From positions 372,001 through 436,000 of the forward strand of contig PASN01000014.1 in NCBI GenBank assembly GCA_002711995.1: a DNA stretch of 64,000 nt. The letters run 5' to 3'. Below, one piece after another: positions 1 to 9,492 of the stretch (position 1 is the first letter of the stretch; each line of letters starts with the position of its first letter). The stretch is from Halobacteriovoraceae bacterium. GTDB lineage: Bacteria > Bdellovibrionota > Bacteriovoracia > Bacteriovoracales > Bacteriovoracaceae. Both the position numbers and the translations under genes were made by a program. The notes below the pieces were generated by a model that had not been told where the DNA came from, ran no database searches, and worked only from the letters and a program-made list of their open reading frames with translations.

Positions 1-130
1 AAATTATTAATTTTTAGACCATAATTTCTTCCAGTCTTGTGTGCGGTGTGTTGACGCCGTTAAAGTTATACATGGCCTTGACATCGGAGCAATCGTTTGA
101 CTCTCGCGAGGCATTGGCCGAAGATTTGGA

Positions 131-2311
131 ATGATGGAGTTTATTAATCCTTCTTATTTGGTGGCCCTCTGTTTTCTTTTAGGCGCACTCTGCTTGTGGC
201 TAAATAAGGTTTCTTTTAGGTTGAGTGGTTTCGCGGCCATCTCGGGTTCTTTTGCAGTTTTGTTAGGCCAATTTGCTTTAAAGGGAGTAGGCTCCCTATC
301 TTACCTTTTTGCCCTCATGTGTTCGACGATTGGCCTTTTGGTAGTTGGCTATAGCTGGGCCTATTTTAAAAAGGAGCCGGATCGATTTGGCCAATTTTCA
401 TTGTTCTTATTTGCGTTTTTTGGCTCAATGCTTGGCCTACTCTACTCAAAGGACCTCATAAATCTTTTTATATATTGGGAAATGACAAGTCTTACATCAT
501 TCTTATTGGTGGGATTTAAAAATGGTTCCAATAAGGCCAGGGAAGCTGCAAGGACAGCTCTCATAATAACTGGGGGTGGAGGTCTGTGTTTGCTGGCAGG
601 CCTTATACTTCTAGGGATTGAGAATGGTACTTATGAAATTGCCAAGTTGACATCGGGAAGCACCCCCGCGGCAATTCTTGTCTTGCTTGGCATCTTTACT
701 AAGTCTGCGCAATTTCCTTTTCATTTTTGGCTTCCCAAGGCGATGAAAGCGCCAACTCCGGCAAGCGCGTTTCTTCACTCCGCCGCAATGGTAAAGGCAG
801 GCCCCTACCTTATAATTTTACTTACTCCAATTTTTTGGACTAATGAATTATGGAGTATAGGGCTAAAGAGCATCGGTCTCATAAGCGGTCTGGTGGGTGG
901 TTATATGGCGATCACCAAAAGAGACCTCAAGGCCATTCTTGCGGGGTTAACTATTAGCGCCTTGGGCATTATGTGTGTAATGGGCTCGGTTTACAATCAT
1001 GCGGCCTTAAAAGCATTTCTTGTATTTCTTATGGCCCATTCGCTATACAAGTCCATTCTCTTTATGGGGGCGGGTATTCTTGATAAGCAATTTGGAGACC
1101 GGGATATTTTTAGGCTTTCAGGGGCATTGAGAGAATATAAACCTCTGCTTGTTATATTTGTAATTGGTCTCGGTTCAATGATAGGACTTATTCCTTTTAT
1201 GGGGTTTGTGGCAAAGGAGCTGGTGCTAAAAAGCATAGAGGGGCACTGGCTACTTTTCCCTGTCTGTCTTGTATTTCTCTTTTATGGGGTTGCGGCAATA
1301 AGAATTCTTTACCCTTTAATTTCTAAAAAACCGAAGAAGGTCGTTAAGAAACTTAAGTTTTCCTTTTATTGCGCTCCAATTATTGGCGCTGCAACGACAT
1401 TGATTTTTGGTATTTTACCAGGATTTCTTAATAAGCTTGTCGAGGACAGTTTAGGTGAAGTTGGAGTGGCGCAAAAGGTTGATCTACATTTATGGCACGG
1501 CCTTACTACTGCCTTCATTTTATCTGTTGCAATTATATTATGCTCTCTTTTGATTTCATGGTTTATGGCCCTTAAAAAATATCCAGAACAAAGTGGGGTT
1601 AGTGAAACACTTTATGATGCGTTTTGGCGAAATGTAAGAGCATACTCAGGCAAGACTGTAAGCGCATGGCACCGCTCAGGAACAAGTCTTTATCTTTATA
1701 TCTTCTTCGGATTCGCGCTTCTTCTTGTGGGTGGTATGTTTTTCACCTATTGGCGTCCAGTCGTTCCAAACGTAACTCAGGCACCCACATATTATGAATG
1801 GTCCACTGGCCTTCTTGTCGCTGGCGGAGCAATTCTCGCCTTAATGGCCAAAAATATTTTTATCGGAGTCGTGGGATTGGCCCTGAGTGGTTACGGCATG
1901 GCATTGTTGTTTATAATGTTTAGCTCTCCAGACCTAGCTTTAACCCAATTTCTTGTGGAAACGATGACCGTAATTTTAGTGTGCTTCATTTTTATTCGTT
2001 TTCCCACAAAGGTTCCTCGAAGAGGGACTAAACGAACACTCGTAAACTTAGCTGTGTCTTTAGGGGTTGGGGCGTTGTCTATTGGCATTATGTGGAAGGT
2101 GCTTTCGTATCCTTTTTCATCTGCAGCGGCAGAGTATTATTTAAAAAATGCGTATGAATTAGGCCATGGCAAAAACGTTGTTAATGTGGCCATTGTTGAC
2201 TTTAGGTCCTTTGACACTTTGGGCGAGGCCTTTGTTGTGTTTTTGGCAGGTGTGGGGGTCGCAAGCTTGTTCAGACTTATGCCAGGCTACAACAAGTACA
2301 GAGGTAAGTAG
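131..2311 (+). CDS. mnhA: Mrp/Mnh Na+/H+ antiporter subunit A
   Basis: Largest subunit of the multisubunit Mrp cation/proton antiporter, a polytopic inner-membrane protein related to the NuoL/NuoM proton-pumping subunits of complex I. The 726-residue product has many membrane helices. The conserved acidic helix NLFIYWEMTSLTSFLL (Glu117) and the proton-path helix with KSAQFPFHFWLPKAM followed by APTPASAFLHSAAMVKAG are visible. The last 200 or so residues form the MrpA-type C-terminal extension (SSPDLALTQFLVETMTVILV). An in-frame TGA at 98-100 limits upstream extension. The start is ATGATG with a weak GGA ahead, so residue 1 or 2 may be the true start. It is the first gene of a seven-gene operon; mnhB follows the stop codon directly. 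Confidence 0.95.
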   Translation: MMEFINPSYLVALCFLLGALCLWLNKVSFRLSGFAAISGSFAVLLGQFALKGVGSLSYLFALMCSTIGLLVVGYSWAYFKKEPDRFGQFSLFLFAFFGSMLGLLYSKDLINLFIYWEMTSLTSFLLVGFKNGSNKAREAARTALIITGGGGLCLLAGLILLGIENGTYEIAKLTSGSTPAAILVLLGIFTKSAQFPFHFWLPKAMKAPTPASAFLHSAAMVKAGPYLIILLTPIFWTNELWSIGLKSIGLISGLVGGYMAITKRDLKAILAGLTISALGIMCVMGSVYNHAALKAFLVFLMAHSLYKSILFMGAGILDKQFGDRDIFRLSGALREYKPLLVIFVIGLGSMIGLIPFMGFVAKELVLKSIEGHWLLFPVCLVFLFYGVAAIRILYPLISKKPKKVVKKLKFSFYCAPIIGAATTLIFGILPGFLNKLVEDSLGEVGVAQKVDLHLWHGLTTAFILSVAIILCSLLISWFMALKKYPEQSGVSETLYDAFWRNVRAYSGKTVSAWHRSGTSLYLYIFFGFALLLVGGMFFTYWRPVVPNVTQAPTYYEWSTGLLVAGGAILALMAKNIFIGVVGLALSGYGMALLFIMFSSPDLALTQFLVETMTVILVCFIFIRFPTKVPRRGTKRTLVNLAVSLGVGALSIGIMWKVLSYPFSSAAAEYYLKNAYELGHGKNVVNVAIVDFRSFDTLGEAFVVFLAGVGVASLFRLMPGYNKYRGK

Positions 2312-2716
2312 ATGGGAACATTAATTATTAAGGTAGCCTCAAAGTATTTAATAGCGATTATTCTATTGTACTCACTATTTATGTTCTTTAGAGGTCACAA
2401 CTATCCTGGAGGTGGATTCATTGGGGGACTCGCTGCCGCCACCGCGTGGTCTATGTATGGCATCGTGTATAAGGCCTCAGGTATTATTCAAGAAAGGCTT
2501 GAACCTTCAAAAATAAGCGCTTTTGGACTATTGGTCATTTTAATATCAGGTGTTGTGGGCCTTGGGTCTCATACTTTTTTCAAAGGGGTTTGGTTTAAGG
2601 TTGGCCCAGTGAAACTTGGCACTCCACTTCTTTTTGACGCCGGTGTTTATCTAGTTGTTTTTGGAGCGGTGGTGAATATCGTTTCATACTTTGAGGAGTC
2701 TTTTAAATGGAAGTAA
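2312..2716 (+). CDS. mnhB: Mrp/Mnh antiporter subunit B
   Basis: Small membrane subunit of the Mrp antiporter, 134 residues with four predicted helices. The family signature GHNYPGGGFIGGL follows the first helix. The ATG comes directly after the mnhA stop codon and the ribosome binding site (AGAGGT) lies in the end of mnhA, implying translational coupling. The last codons overlap the start of mnhC by 10 bases. The short length is normal for a stand-alone MnhB. Confidence 0.95.
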   Translation: MGTLIIKVASKYLIAIILLYSLFMFFRGHNYPGGGFIGGLAAATAWSMYGIVYKASGIIQERLEPSKISAFGLLVILISGVVGLGSHTFFKGVWFKVGPVKLGTPLLFDAGVYLVVFGAVVNIVSYFEESFKWK

Positions 2717-3048
2717 TGCTAACTTTAGTGTCAGGAATCCTCTTCGCTTGTGGTGTGTTCTGCCTTTTAGATGGCCATTTTATAAAGGTGGTCTTTGGCT
2801 CAATTATTTTATCCAACGCTGTAAACTTACTTTTCTTTGCTATGGGGAGAGTTGATAGAGATACACCTGCGTTCATTGGAAGGGGAGAGGTGCTTCAGGC
2901 CGCAAATCCTCTTTCTTCAGCGGCCGTCCTTACCTCCATAGTGATCGGCTTTTCCCTTACCGCCTTCATCATTGCGTTAATGTTTCGAGCGCACGAACAA
3001 TTAAGTTCTTTGGAAGTTAATGAGGTTGTTAAGGAGGAATCTAAGTGA
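2707..3048 (+). CDS. mnhC: Mrp/Mnh antiporter subunit C
   Basis: NuoK-like membrane subunit of 113 residues with three predicted helices. Family features are GSIILSNAVNLLFFAMG in helix 2 and the loop NPLSSAAVLTSIVIGFSLTA leading into helix 3. A GAGGAG ribosome binding site 7 bases upstream fixes the ATG, which lies inside the end of mnhB. The stop overlaps the mnhD start as GTGA. In complex I the homologous NuoK sits between the antiporter-like subunits, and MnhC is expected to link MnhA and MnhD in the same way. Confidence 0.95.
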   Translation: MEVMLTLVSGILFACGVFCLLDGHFIKVVFGSIILSNAVNLLFFAMGRVDRDTPAFIGRGEVLQAANPLSSAAVLTSIVIGFSLTAFIIALMFRAHEQLSSLEVNEVVKEESK

Positions 3049-4532
3049 GTGTTCTTTGCGCAATTCCTCTTTTTCTTTCTCTTTGCATGAGCGTTTTGGC
3101 GTTTTTGCTCAAAGGGGACAAGAGGTTTGAAAAAATAGGACTTCTTGGGTTTGCAGGACTTGTTGTTTCCTCTGGAGCATTATTGTATTACAGTGCCATG
3201 AATGGCCTGCTAATTTTAGAAATTGGCGGCTGGCGAATGCCCTATGGGATCTCCATGCAAGTGGATGTTTTTAGCGCGACAATAAACTTCTTTATTTCCA
3301 TACTTGGGCTGTGCGCTTATATGTTTTCGTTGGATGAAATAAAAGAAAAGAGATCTCGAGCTGGCTACTACAGCGCGATGTTTACCCTTTTCGCTGGCGC
3401 CAATGGGGTATTGCTGACTGGTGACCTCTTTAATATGTATGTGTGGGTTGAGGTTCTGGTCGTTTCATCTTTTCTACTTCTTTCGATGGGGCAGAATAAA
3501 AAACAAATAAAGGGGGCGCTGCCTTATGTTCTTTTAAATTTTTTAGGCTCTATGTTTATCTTATCCTCCATTGGCCTAATCTATGGGCTTACAGGGGCAT
3601 TAAACTTTGCTCAGATTTCTCTTTTGATGGACGGGCTCGGGATTGGGCCTAGCGCCACGTTTGGAGCTTTATTCTTAGCGGGGTTTGGAATTAAATGCGC
3701 CATATTCCCACTCTTTTTTTGGTTGCCTGAATCTTACCACCGGCCACCTGCCGCTGTGAGCGCATTTTTTGCTGGAGTGGTGACCAAGGTGGGAGTTTGC
3801 GCCCTTTTTAAAGTTTACGGGTTGCTGTTTTATAAGCATATGGAAGTCTTCCAAGGGGCCTTGATCTGGATTGGTGTCTTTACAATGGTGAGTGGAGTTA
3901 TAGGCGCCGTTGCTTTGTATGATGTGAGAAGGGTGTTGTCATATCATATCATCTCACAGATAGGTTATATGATTTTTGGTTTAGGATTGTTTGGGGCCAA
4001 GGCATGGGCAGCATCCATTTTTTTTATTGTTCATAATATACTTGCGAAGTCCAACCTCTTCTTTATTGGGGCTGAAATGAACCGCCTAGGCGGAAGCTAC
4101 AATCTTCAAAAAACTAGGGGACTCTACAACTTCTATCCTCTTATATCTTTGCTGTTTTTTATAAGTGCCTTTTCTCTTACTGGCATCCCTCCATTTTCCG
4201 GTTTTTGGGGAAAACTTGGACTGGTGGAGGCCGGGTTTGAAGCTAATGAATATTTAGCAAGTTCCTTTGCGCTTTTAGTTGGCCTTCTTACGACATATTC
4301 CATGGTTAAAATCTGGATCCTAGGATTTTGGGAAACACCCAAATCCGAAAAGTGTCGAGGGCCTAAAAACAAATATCAGATGAAAAGGATCGTTCCAATT
4401 TTTATACTAAGCATGTTGAGTCTGTATATTGGTCTATGGCCTGAGATGTTGCTGTCCCTTTCAAAGCAAGGATCTGAACAACTTCTTCGTCCTAAGCTCT
4501 ATCAAGAACAAATTCTCGGAGGTGTCCGATGA
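3045..4532 (+). CDS. mnhD: Mrp/Mnh antiporter subunit D
   Basis: NuoM/NuoN-like antiporter subunit of 495 residues. The helix NMYVWVEVLVVSSFLLLS carries the conserved Glu of the proton path, and IKCAIFPLFFWLPESYHRPPA is the typical proton-channel segment with a conserved Lys. It starts at GTG, overlapping mnhC as GTGA, with AAGGAGG upstream. The stop overlaps the mnhE start as ATGA. Length and motifs are those of an intact group 1 MrpD, the second core subunit along with MnhA. Confidence 0.95.
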   Translation: MSVLCAIPLFLSLCMSVLAFLLKGDKRFEKIGLLGFAGLVVSSGALLYYSAMNGLLILEIGGWRMPYGISMQVDVFSATINFFISILGLCAYMFSLDEIKEKRSRAGYYSAMFTLFAGANGVLLTGDLFNMYVWVEVLVVSSFLLLSMGQNKKQIKGALPYVLLNFLGSMFILSSIGLIYGLTGALNFAQISLLMDGLGIGPSATFGALFLAGFGIKCAIFPLFFWLPESYHRPPAAVSAFFAGVVTKVGVCALFKVYGLLFYKHMEVFQGALIWIGVFTMVSGVIGAVALYDVRRVLSYHIISQIGYMIFGLGLFGAKAWAASIFFIVHNILAKSNLFFIGAEMNRLGGSYNLQKTRGLYNFYPLISLLFFISAFSLTGIPPFSGFWGKLGLVEAGFEANEYLASSFALLVGLLTTYSMVKIWILGFWETPKSEKCRGPKNKYQMKRIVPIFILSMLSLYIGLWPEMLLSLSKQGSEQLLRPKLYQEQILGGVR

Positions 4533-5008
4533 ATCATTTGGCATGGAACTTTACTCTGGCCTTTTTTTGGATGTGTCTATGGGGCAGGATGTCCGTTTCA
4601 GGTTTTCTTACTGGTTTTGTGGCCGGTTATTTTGTCTTATATTTTACAAAAAGCACCTTGGGTGAAAAACACTATTTTAAAAAAACATACTTATGGGCAA
4701 AGTTTATTATTTTCTTTATTAAAGAGTTTTTTCTTTCCGCTATGAAGGTTGCCTACGATATTCTGACTCCCACCCATCATATGAGGCCTGGGATATTAAA
4801 AATTCCTTTAGAGCTCAAAAAAGACAGTGAGATTCAGTTTTTTTCAAGCGTCGTAACGCTAACCCCAGGGACATTAAGTCTAGATATTTCCGAGGACAAA
4901 AAAAGCATGTACGTTCACTTCATGTATGTTGACTATGAAAACTTGGAGGATTTTAGACTTTCATTAAATCGCAAATTCGAAAGAAAAATAAAGGAGCTCT
5001 TCGCGTGA
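4529..5008 (+). CDS. mnhE: Mrp/Mnh antiporter subunit E
   Basis: MnhE, 159 residues: two or three N-terminal membrane helices followed by a cytoplasmic domain. The segment TPTHHMRPGILKIPLELKK and then VVTLTPGTLSLDISED is the diagnostic part of the family (the TPGTLS motif). A CGGAGG ribosome binding site lies inside the end of mnhD, and the start overlaps the mnhD stop as ATGA. The stop overlaps the mnhF GTG start as GTGA. No separate promoter is evident. Confidence 0.94.
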   Translation: MNHLAWNFTLAFFWMCLWGRMSVSGFLTGFVAGYFVLYFTKSTLGEKHYFKKTYLWAKFIIFFIKEFFLSAMKVAYDILTPTHHMRPGILKIPLELKKDSEIQFFSSVVTLTPGTLSLDISEDKKSMYVHFMYVDYENLEDFRLSLNRKFERKIKELFA

Positions 5009-5295
5009 GGCAAGTCATGGAGATATGTTTTCAGATAAGCTTTGTTTCTTTAACAATTGCGTTGGCACTATCAAGCTATAGAGCGTTCAAAGGCCCAAGG
5101 CTTCCTAATAGGGTTTTAGGCCTTAATCTTATGTCCACAGTGCTCGCTTCTTTTGCAATAGTGCTGGCCTGTTATCATTATCAATCCTTATATATAGATT
5201 TGTCTGTAACTGTTGCCTTAATTGAATTTCTGGCAACAGTTGCTTTTGCCAGATACATTAAATACCAGGGCAAGGAGGTTTCAAATGTTACTTGA
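5005..5295 (+). CDS. mnhF: Mrp/Mnh antiporter subunit F
   Basis: MnhF, 96 residues with three predicted helices. The typical features are FKGPRLPNRVLGLNLMS and the third helix LSVTVALIEFLATVAFARYI, containing the conserved acidic residue. It begins at GTG overlapping the mnhE stop. In-frame ATG at residue 5 is an alternative start. Its last codons overlap the mnhG start by 11 bases, keeping the operon coupled. Confidence 0.94.
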   Translation: MRQVMEICFQISFVSLTIALALSSYRAFKGPRLPNRVLGLNLMSTVLASFAIVLACYHYQSLYIDLSVTVALIEFLATVAFARYIKYQGKEVSNVT

Positions 5296-5623
5296 GACCA
5301 TAGGCGCTGTCTTTATCGCAAGTGGAAGTTTGTTTGTGTTGGTTGCCTCTATTGGACTTGTTAGATTGCCTGATCTTCTTACTCGCATGCACGCTTTAAC
5401 AAAGGCCGGGACACTTGGATTTGGTTTAGTCTTTCTAGGGGCCGGGGTTTATTTTTGGAGCCTTGGAGTATTCACTAAAATAGTCATTGGGATTGCATTT
5501 ATTTCTCTATCTGCCCCGGTTGGGGCGCATGCCATAGCCAGAAGCGCTTACTTTGTGAACATAAAGCTATGGTCGGCGACATTGCTTGACGAACTTCAAA
5601 GCAAGAGAGAAGACATGGATTAA
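5285..5623 (+). CDS. mnhG: Mrp/Mnh antiporter subunit G
   Basis: MnhG, 112 residues with three helices. Family motifs are GLVRLPDLLTRMHALTKAGTLG and the third helix ending SLSAPVGAHAIARSAY. The ATG at 5285 is chosen over an upstream in-frame start at 5222 because AAGGAGG lies 6 bases ahead of it and the homologous region begins there. The gene closes the seven-subunit operon, which is complete for the A-G layout with separate A and B genes. The complex usually supports sodium and pH homeostasis, fitting a marine lifestyle. Confidence 0.94.
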   Translation: MLLETIGAVFIASGSLFVLVASIGLVRLPDLLTRMHALTKAGTLGFGLVFLGAGVYFWSLGVFTKIVIGIAFISLSAPVGAHAIARSAYFVNIKLWSATLLDELQSKREDMD

Positions 5624-5679
5624 ACAAAGGCCGTACTGGTGTGAACCTTGCATCTAGATAATGTTCAAGGAGGAATCAT

Positions 5680-6198
5680 ATGGTCACACAAACCAAATCA
5701 GTTTACGGTAGAGCTTTTGCCTACGGAGTGCTTGGCGCTTTTATAATGACAGTGCTGCTTGTTCTCATGCGTTGGAGTGGACTTACTCAGTTTAATATTT
5801 CAATGTTTTTAGGGAGCATGCTTACACTTGAGTTTAACCCATCCACCTGGGTTGCTGGATTTATTTGGCATCTTTTGAACGGCGGTATTTTTGGATTAAT
5901 TTATGCGGCCATTTTTAAGGGAATTGGCAGCGCCAGTTCAGGGAGGGGAACAATGCTCGGATTTGTGCATTGGCTTGTTTTTTCAGCAGTGCTTGCTTTT
6001 TCGGCGGATATTCATCCTCTGATACCCAGTGAGCTTCCTGAGCCTGGTTTTTTTGCGATAAACTATGGAGCGATAACGGCCGTAGGGACGTTGGCCTTGC
6101 ACCTTGTGTTTGGCTATGTGATTGGAAATTCTCTTGAGGGAGTGATTGCCAGAAATAGAAAAATTAAGCGCAGCTACACTAGAAAAAGCTACGCTTAA
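5680..6198 (+). CDS. hypothetical four-helix membrane protein
   Basis: Unrecognised 172-residue membrane protein. About four hydrophobic segments can be drawn (residues 12-30, 55-80, 90-108 and 125-150), and the C-terminus is strongly basic (RNRKIKRSYTRKSYA), so it probably faces the cytoplasm. A strong AAGGAGG ribosome binding site is 7 bases upstream. It sits 56 bases behind mnhG on the same strand and could be read with the antiporter operon, but no functional link is visible. A hairpin follows its stop. Confidence 0.75.
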   Translation: MVTQTKSVYGRAFAYGVLGAFIMTVLLVLMRWSGLTQFNISMFLGSMLTLEFNPSTWVAGFIWHLLNGGIFGLIYAAIFKGIGSASSGRGTMLGFVHWLVFSAVLAFSADIHPLIPSELPEPGFFAINYGAITAVGTLALHLVFGYVIGNSLEGVIARNRKIKRSYTRKSYA

Positions 6199-6205
6199 AA
6201 ATATG

Positions 6206-6223
6206 GGGCCTTGAAGAAGGCCC
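6206..6223. terminator. hairpin between convergent genes
   Basis: A perfect 7-bp stem, GGGCCTT/AAGGCCC, with a GAAG loop lies between the stops of the membrane protein gene and the convergent cyclase gene. On the minus strand it is followed shortly by five T residues, so it best suits the cyclase transcript, but it may act both ways. Confidence 0.7.
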
Positions 6224-6230
6224 ACTAATA

Positions 6231-8435
6231 TTACTTTGTCGTCATTGTGGTAATTGTGTGATCTTCGCCATCTTGAGGAGGGTTTTCAATCCAGTGTTTG
6301 CAAGTATCAATCATTCTTAGGGTTGATTTATCCTCAGGGTGAGACTCTTTAATCATTTCAAACAGTGCCAGAGCGTTGTCAAAATCCTTCTCTAAAAACC
6401 TTTGGTAGGCAAGTTTAAATTGAGCAAGAGCGTCCTGGTCTTTCATGAATGGATGGTAGGAGTAGAGGACTTCGTAGACACCAACTGGCTCAGTTTTGCC
6501 TTTTACTCGCACATTGTCTATGCGTCTTGTTTCGAATCTATTCTTCTCCATCCTGTCATGTGTGAATTCTGATATTAGAATTTGAGCTCCATAATGCTTG
6601 CATAGAGATTCAAGTCTAGCTCCCAAATTCATGGTATCGCCTAGGGCGGTATAAGCAAAAATTTGATCACTACCCATGTTTCCAACTGAACATTCTCCGG
6701 AGTTAAGTCCAAGTCCAATTTTAAATTCTGGCAGTCCCTTTTGACTGAGTATTTTGTTTACTTCTGGAAGGGCCTCGAGCATTTTTACCGCTGCATCCAC
6801 GGATTGAGTTACGTGGTCTCCAATATCTAGTGGAGCTCCCCAGAAAGCAACAATGGCGTCACCAATATATTTATCCAAAGTGCCATTTGTCTCAAAAACA
6901 ATATCTGTCATTTTTCCCATGTATAGATTTAGGGCATACGCCAGGTCCGCTGGACTTAGCTGTTCACTAATAGAGGTGAAGTCCCTAACATCTGAAAATA
7001 GACATGTTATATCTCTTTTTTCACCCCCAACTTTAAGTTTGTCAGGGTGCTCAAGCATATCGTTTACAATCGCCGGAGCAACGTATCGGCTAAATGCGCC
7101 TTTGATTTGTTTCTTCTCAGTACTGGCGGCGTCGAAGTTTAAAAAAGTAATCCACGAGTAGGTCATGGTGAGTGCTGCGAGTGTGAAAAATAGTTTTAAC
7201 TCATAGCCTTCTGGCAAATAAAACTGATAGTCGATGAAAAGGATGGTCGCTGAAATTACCACAAGACTTGCAACATCCAAAATGGCGTTGTTGAAATACA
7301 TCACCACCAGGAGTAACAAAAGTCCTATTCCCAGCATGTAAAAAGAGATGATAATGGACTGGTCCAAAGGCGCGTAGAAGTGATTGTTCATTAGCATGTG
7401 CAAAACATTCATGTGCGCAAGAACTCCCGGCATTTTCGCGTCAATGGGAGAGTTCCTAAAGTCGTGCGCCCCTGTGGCGGTTGATCCAATAAAGGCAATT
7501 TTGTCTTTGAACATATTTTTAAGTTTTTCGTCGTTTGGATCTGCGTTTATGACTTTATGTAGTGAAATGTCCTCAAACATGTATTCGTTTCCAAACCAGC
7601 GCACCTTGCTCTCGCCACGGTTGTTGATAAAGATTTTTTTATCCCCAACGTTTAAGGTGCCAGTGCCTTGTCCATTTATTTCAAGCTTTACTGGTGAGTC
7701 CTTTAGCACCTCGAAGGCCCTAAGCCCCAGGGATGGAAAGTAAAGCATGTCTATGTTTGCCACCATCTGGTAATGTCTAAAGACACCATCAGAGTCTTCA
7801 AGCATGTTGATGTATGCTAAATCAACGCCAGTGTTGAGCAATTTTTTAATTGGGTAGGTGTTGCTTTCAACATACCTTTGTTCAAGGCCAAATTCTCCCG
7901 CTTGTTGGGAGTCGAGCATGAAGCTAAACAAGTCTTCGGGCACTTCTTCAAACACAGCTGTTTGTGTGTGGCTTTGAGTTGTGTATGGCATTATTACTCT
8001 GTTGCCCTCCACCGATTGAAAGTCATTTATGGCCTGAGCAAACATGTCGTCAGGACTTTGCTCAGCGCAGGCCCTTGAAGGTTCTGGGAAGAAAACGTCA
8101 AATGCCACGACCCTAGTTCCAAAGGCCTGTAGGTTGTTCAGCATCTTTACCCAGTTTTCTCTTGGTATTGGCCAGCTGTTGATTTTTTGTAGAGACTCAT
8201 CGTCAACTCTGATCAAAATAATGTCTTTGTTCTTTTTGTCAGGATCCATCTCCATGATCTTCATCATTCGAAAATCATAAAACTTGTTCTCAAGCGACGA
8301 AGCGTAGGAGACGAGCTCTTGCGCCTCGTAGTTTGTCACATCCCGGGCGACAAAACTTAGAAGGATGCTGGCCGCGCAAAACGCAACTATTAAAACTATT
8401 CCAATGCCCTTGGTGAAGCGGCCTAGAAACTTCAT
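6231..8435 (-). CDS. CHASE2-domain class III adenylate/guanylate cyclase
   Basis: Membrane receptor-type nucleotide cyclase of 734 residues. One N-terminal helix (about residues 9-31) precedes a large extracytoplasmic CHASE2 sensor domain (IILIRVDDESLQKINSWP, then VVAFDVFFPEPS). Three closely spaced helices (about 355-430) follow, then a class III cyclase domain. The catalytic domain has both metal-binding Asp motifs (FSDVRDFTS and DKYIGDAIVAFWGAP), a Lys in DKYIGD expected at the purine-selecting position, and the transition-state Asn and Arg in GDTMNLGARLE, so it should be active, probably on ATP. About 80 C-terminal residues look helical and TPR-like. AAGGAG precedes the ATG. hemF is divergent. 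Confidence 0.9.
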   Translation of the reverse strand: MKFLGRFTKGIGIVLIVAFCAASILLSFVARDVTNYEAQELVSYASSLENKFYDFRMMKIMEMDPDKKNKDIILIRVDDESLQKINSWPIPRENWVKMLNNLQAFGTRVVAFDVFFPEPSRACAEQSPDDMFAQAINDFQSVEGNRVIMPYTTQSHTQTAVFEEVPEDLFSFMLDSQQAGEFGLEQRYVESNTYPIKKLLNTGVDLAYINMLEDSDGVFRHYQMVANIDMLYFPSLGLRAFEVLKDSPVKLEINGQGTGTLNVGDKKIFINNRGESKVRWFGNEYMFEDISLHKVINADPNDEKLKNMFKDKIAFIGSTATGAHDFRNSPIDAKMPGVLAHMNVLHMLMNNHFYAPLDQSIIISFYMLGIGLLLLLVVMYFNNAILDVASLVVISATILFIDYQFYLPEGYELKLFFTLAALTMTYSWITFLNFDAASTEKKQIKGAFSRYVAPAIVNDMLEHPDKLKVGGEKRDITCLFSDVRDFTSISEQLSPADLAYALNLYMGKMTDIVFETNGTLDKYIGDAIVAFWGAPLDIGDHVTQSVDAAVKMLEALPEVNKILSQKGLPEFKIGLGLNSGECSVGNMGSDQIFAYTALGDTMNLGARLESLCKHYGAQILISEFTHDRMEKNRFETRRIDNVRVKGKTEPVGVYEVLYSYHPFMKDQDALAQFKLAYQRFLEKDFDNALALFEMIKESHPEDKSTLRMIDTCKHWIENPPQDGEDHTITTMTTK

Positions 8436-8525
8436 AACACTCCTTGAATATTACTGGTCTAAACGGTATCTTTTTTTGTAATATCGGCGTTTTAAGACAC
8501 TTTATTTAAAAATTTGGAAGTTTTT

Positions 8526-9413
8526 ATGTTGGAGCAAAAAAAGCAAGAATTCTCAGAACACGTTAAGGCCCTGCAGGATCAAATCTGTGATCAAATGAGA
8601 GCAATGGATCCTAACATTGAGCTTAATGAAGATATATGGCATAGAAGTGATTTTAAGGGCGATCCAGGCGGGGGAGGAATAACTCGCGCCTTTCAAGGTG
8701 AGGTCTTTGAAAATGCTGGAGTGAACACTTCAGAAATTTATGGATCTATTAATCCAGATTTTGCTAAAAAGCTTAAAGGGGACTCGGATCAATTGTGGGC
8801 CGCCGGCATCTCGCTAATATTGCATCCAAGGAATCCAAGAGTGCCTACAGTTCACGCCAATTTTAGGATGATCCAACAAGGAGAATCGTTTTGGTTTGGT
8901 GGCGGAGCGGACCTTACGCCTTATTATCCCTATGAGGAAGACTTTAAATACTTTCATGGAGTATGGAAGCAAGCTTGTGGCGATGACTATGAATGGATGA
9001 AAAAAGAGTGCGATGAATACTTTGTTAATCACCATAGAAACAAAGAAATGAGAGGAATTGGCGGTATCTTTTTCGATCATTACAATAAAGGCGACCTTGA
9101 GCAAGACTTCATCATGGTTAAAGGCCTATCTGAGAAATTTATCGAATCCTACTTTCCCATAGCAAAAAAGCGTGTAAACGAAGAATTCACACCCGAAGAT
9201 GAAGATTTTCAACTACATAGAAGAGGTCGGTACGTGGAATTTAACCTTCTTCATGATAGAGGCACCTTATTTGGTCTTAAAACCAATGGTAGAACCGACT
9301 CAATCCTCATATCCCTTCCAGGAAGGTGCAAATTTACCTATAGATACAGTCCAAAGGAGGGAGGCCCACACGCCCAGATGATGGACTACTACCATCCTAA
9401 AGACTGGGCATGA
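8526..9413 (+). CDS. hemF: oxygen-dependent coproporphyrinogen III oxidase
   Basis: HemF converts coproporphyrinogen III to protoporphyrinogen IX using oxygen, in the cytoplasm, as part of haem synthesis. The 295-residue length is close to the usual 300 or so. Family motifs run in order: GGGGITRAFQGEVFENAGVN, HPRNPRVPTVHANFR, FGGGADLTPYYPYEEDFKYF, RGIGGIFFDHYN and RGRYVEFNLLHDRGTLFGL. The ATG at 8526 is preferred over an upstream TTG at 8514 because GGAAG lies 5 bases ahead of it. It is divergent from the cyclase gene. The haem made here would feed the cytochrome c maturation proteins encoded near 38.6-41.7 kb. Confidence 0.96.
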   Translation: MLEQKKQEFSEHVKALQDQICDQMRAMDPNIELNEDIWHRSDFKGDPGGGGITRAFQGEVFENAGVNTSEIYGSINPDFAKKLKGDSDQLWAAGISLILHPRNPRVPTVHANFRMIQQGESFWFGGGADLTPYYPYEEDFKYFHGVWKQACGDDYEWMKKECDEYFVNHHRNKEMRGIGGIFFDHYNKGDLEQDFIMVKGLSEKFIESYFPIAKKRVNEEFTPEDEDFQLHRRGRYVEFNLLHDRGTLFGLKTNGRTDSILISLPGRCKFTYRYSPKEGGPHAQMMDYYHPKDWA

Positions 9414-9492
9414 AAATAATGCACGCTGCATTGCGTTAATGACTTAAGCATGGGATTGTCCGCTCCTATTTTAAATAAGAAAAGGAGCTTTC

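Noticed and set aside
1-130. Possible upstream gene ends: a 20-codon plus-strand ORF ending in ATGA at the mnhA start, and a minus-strand ORF of about 33 codons ending at 16; also a TTGACA at 78-83.
   Set aside because: Both ORFs are short with no recognisable family, and TTGACA has no -10 box at 16-18 bases. They remain open only because the window begins here.
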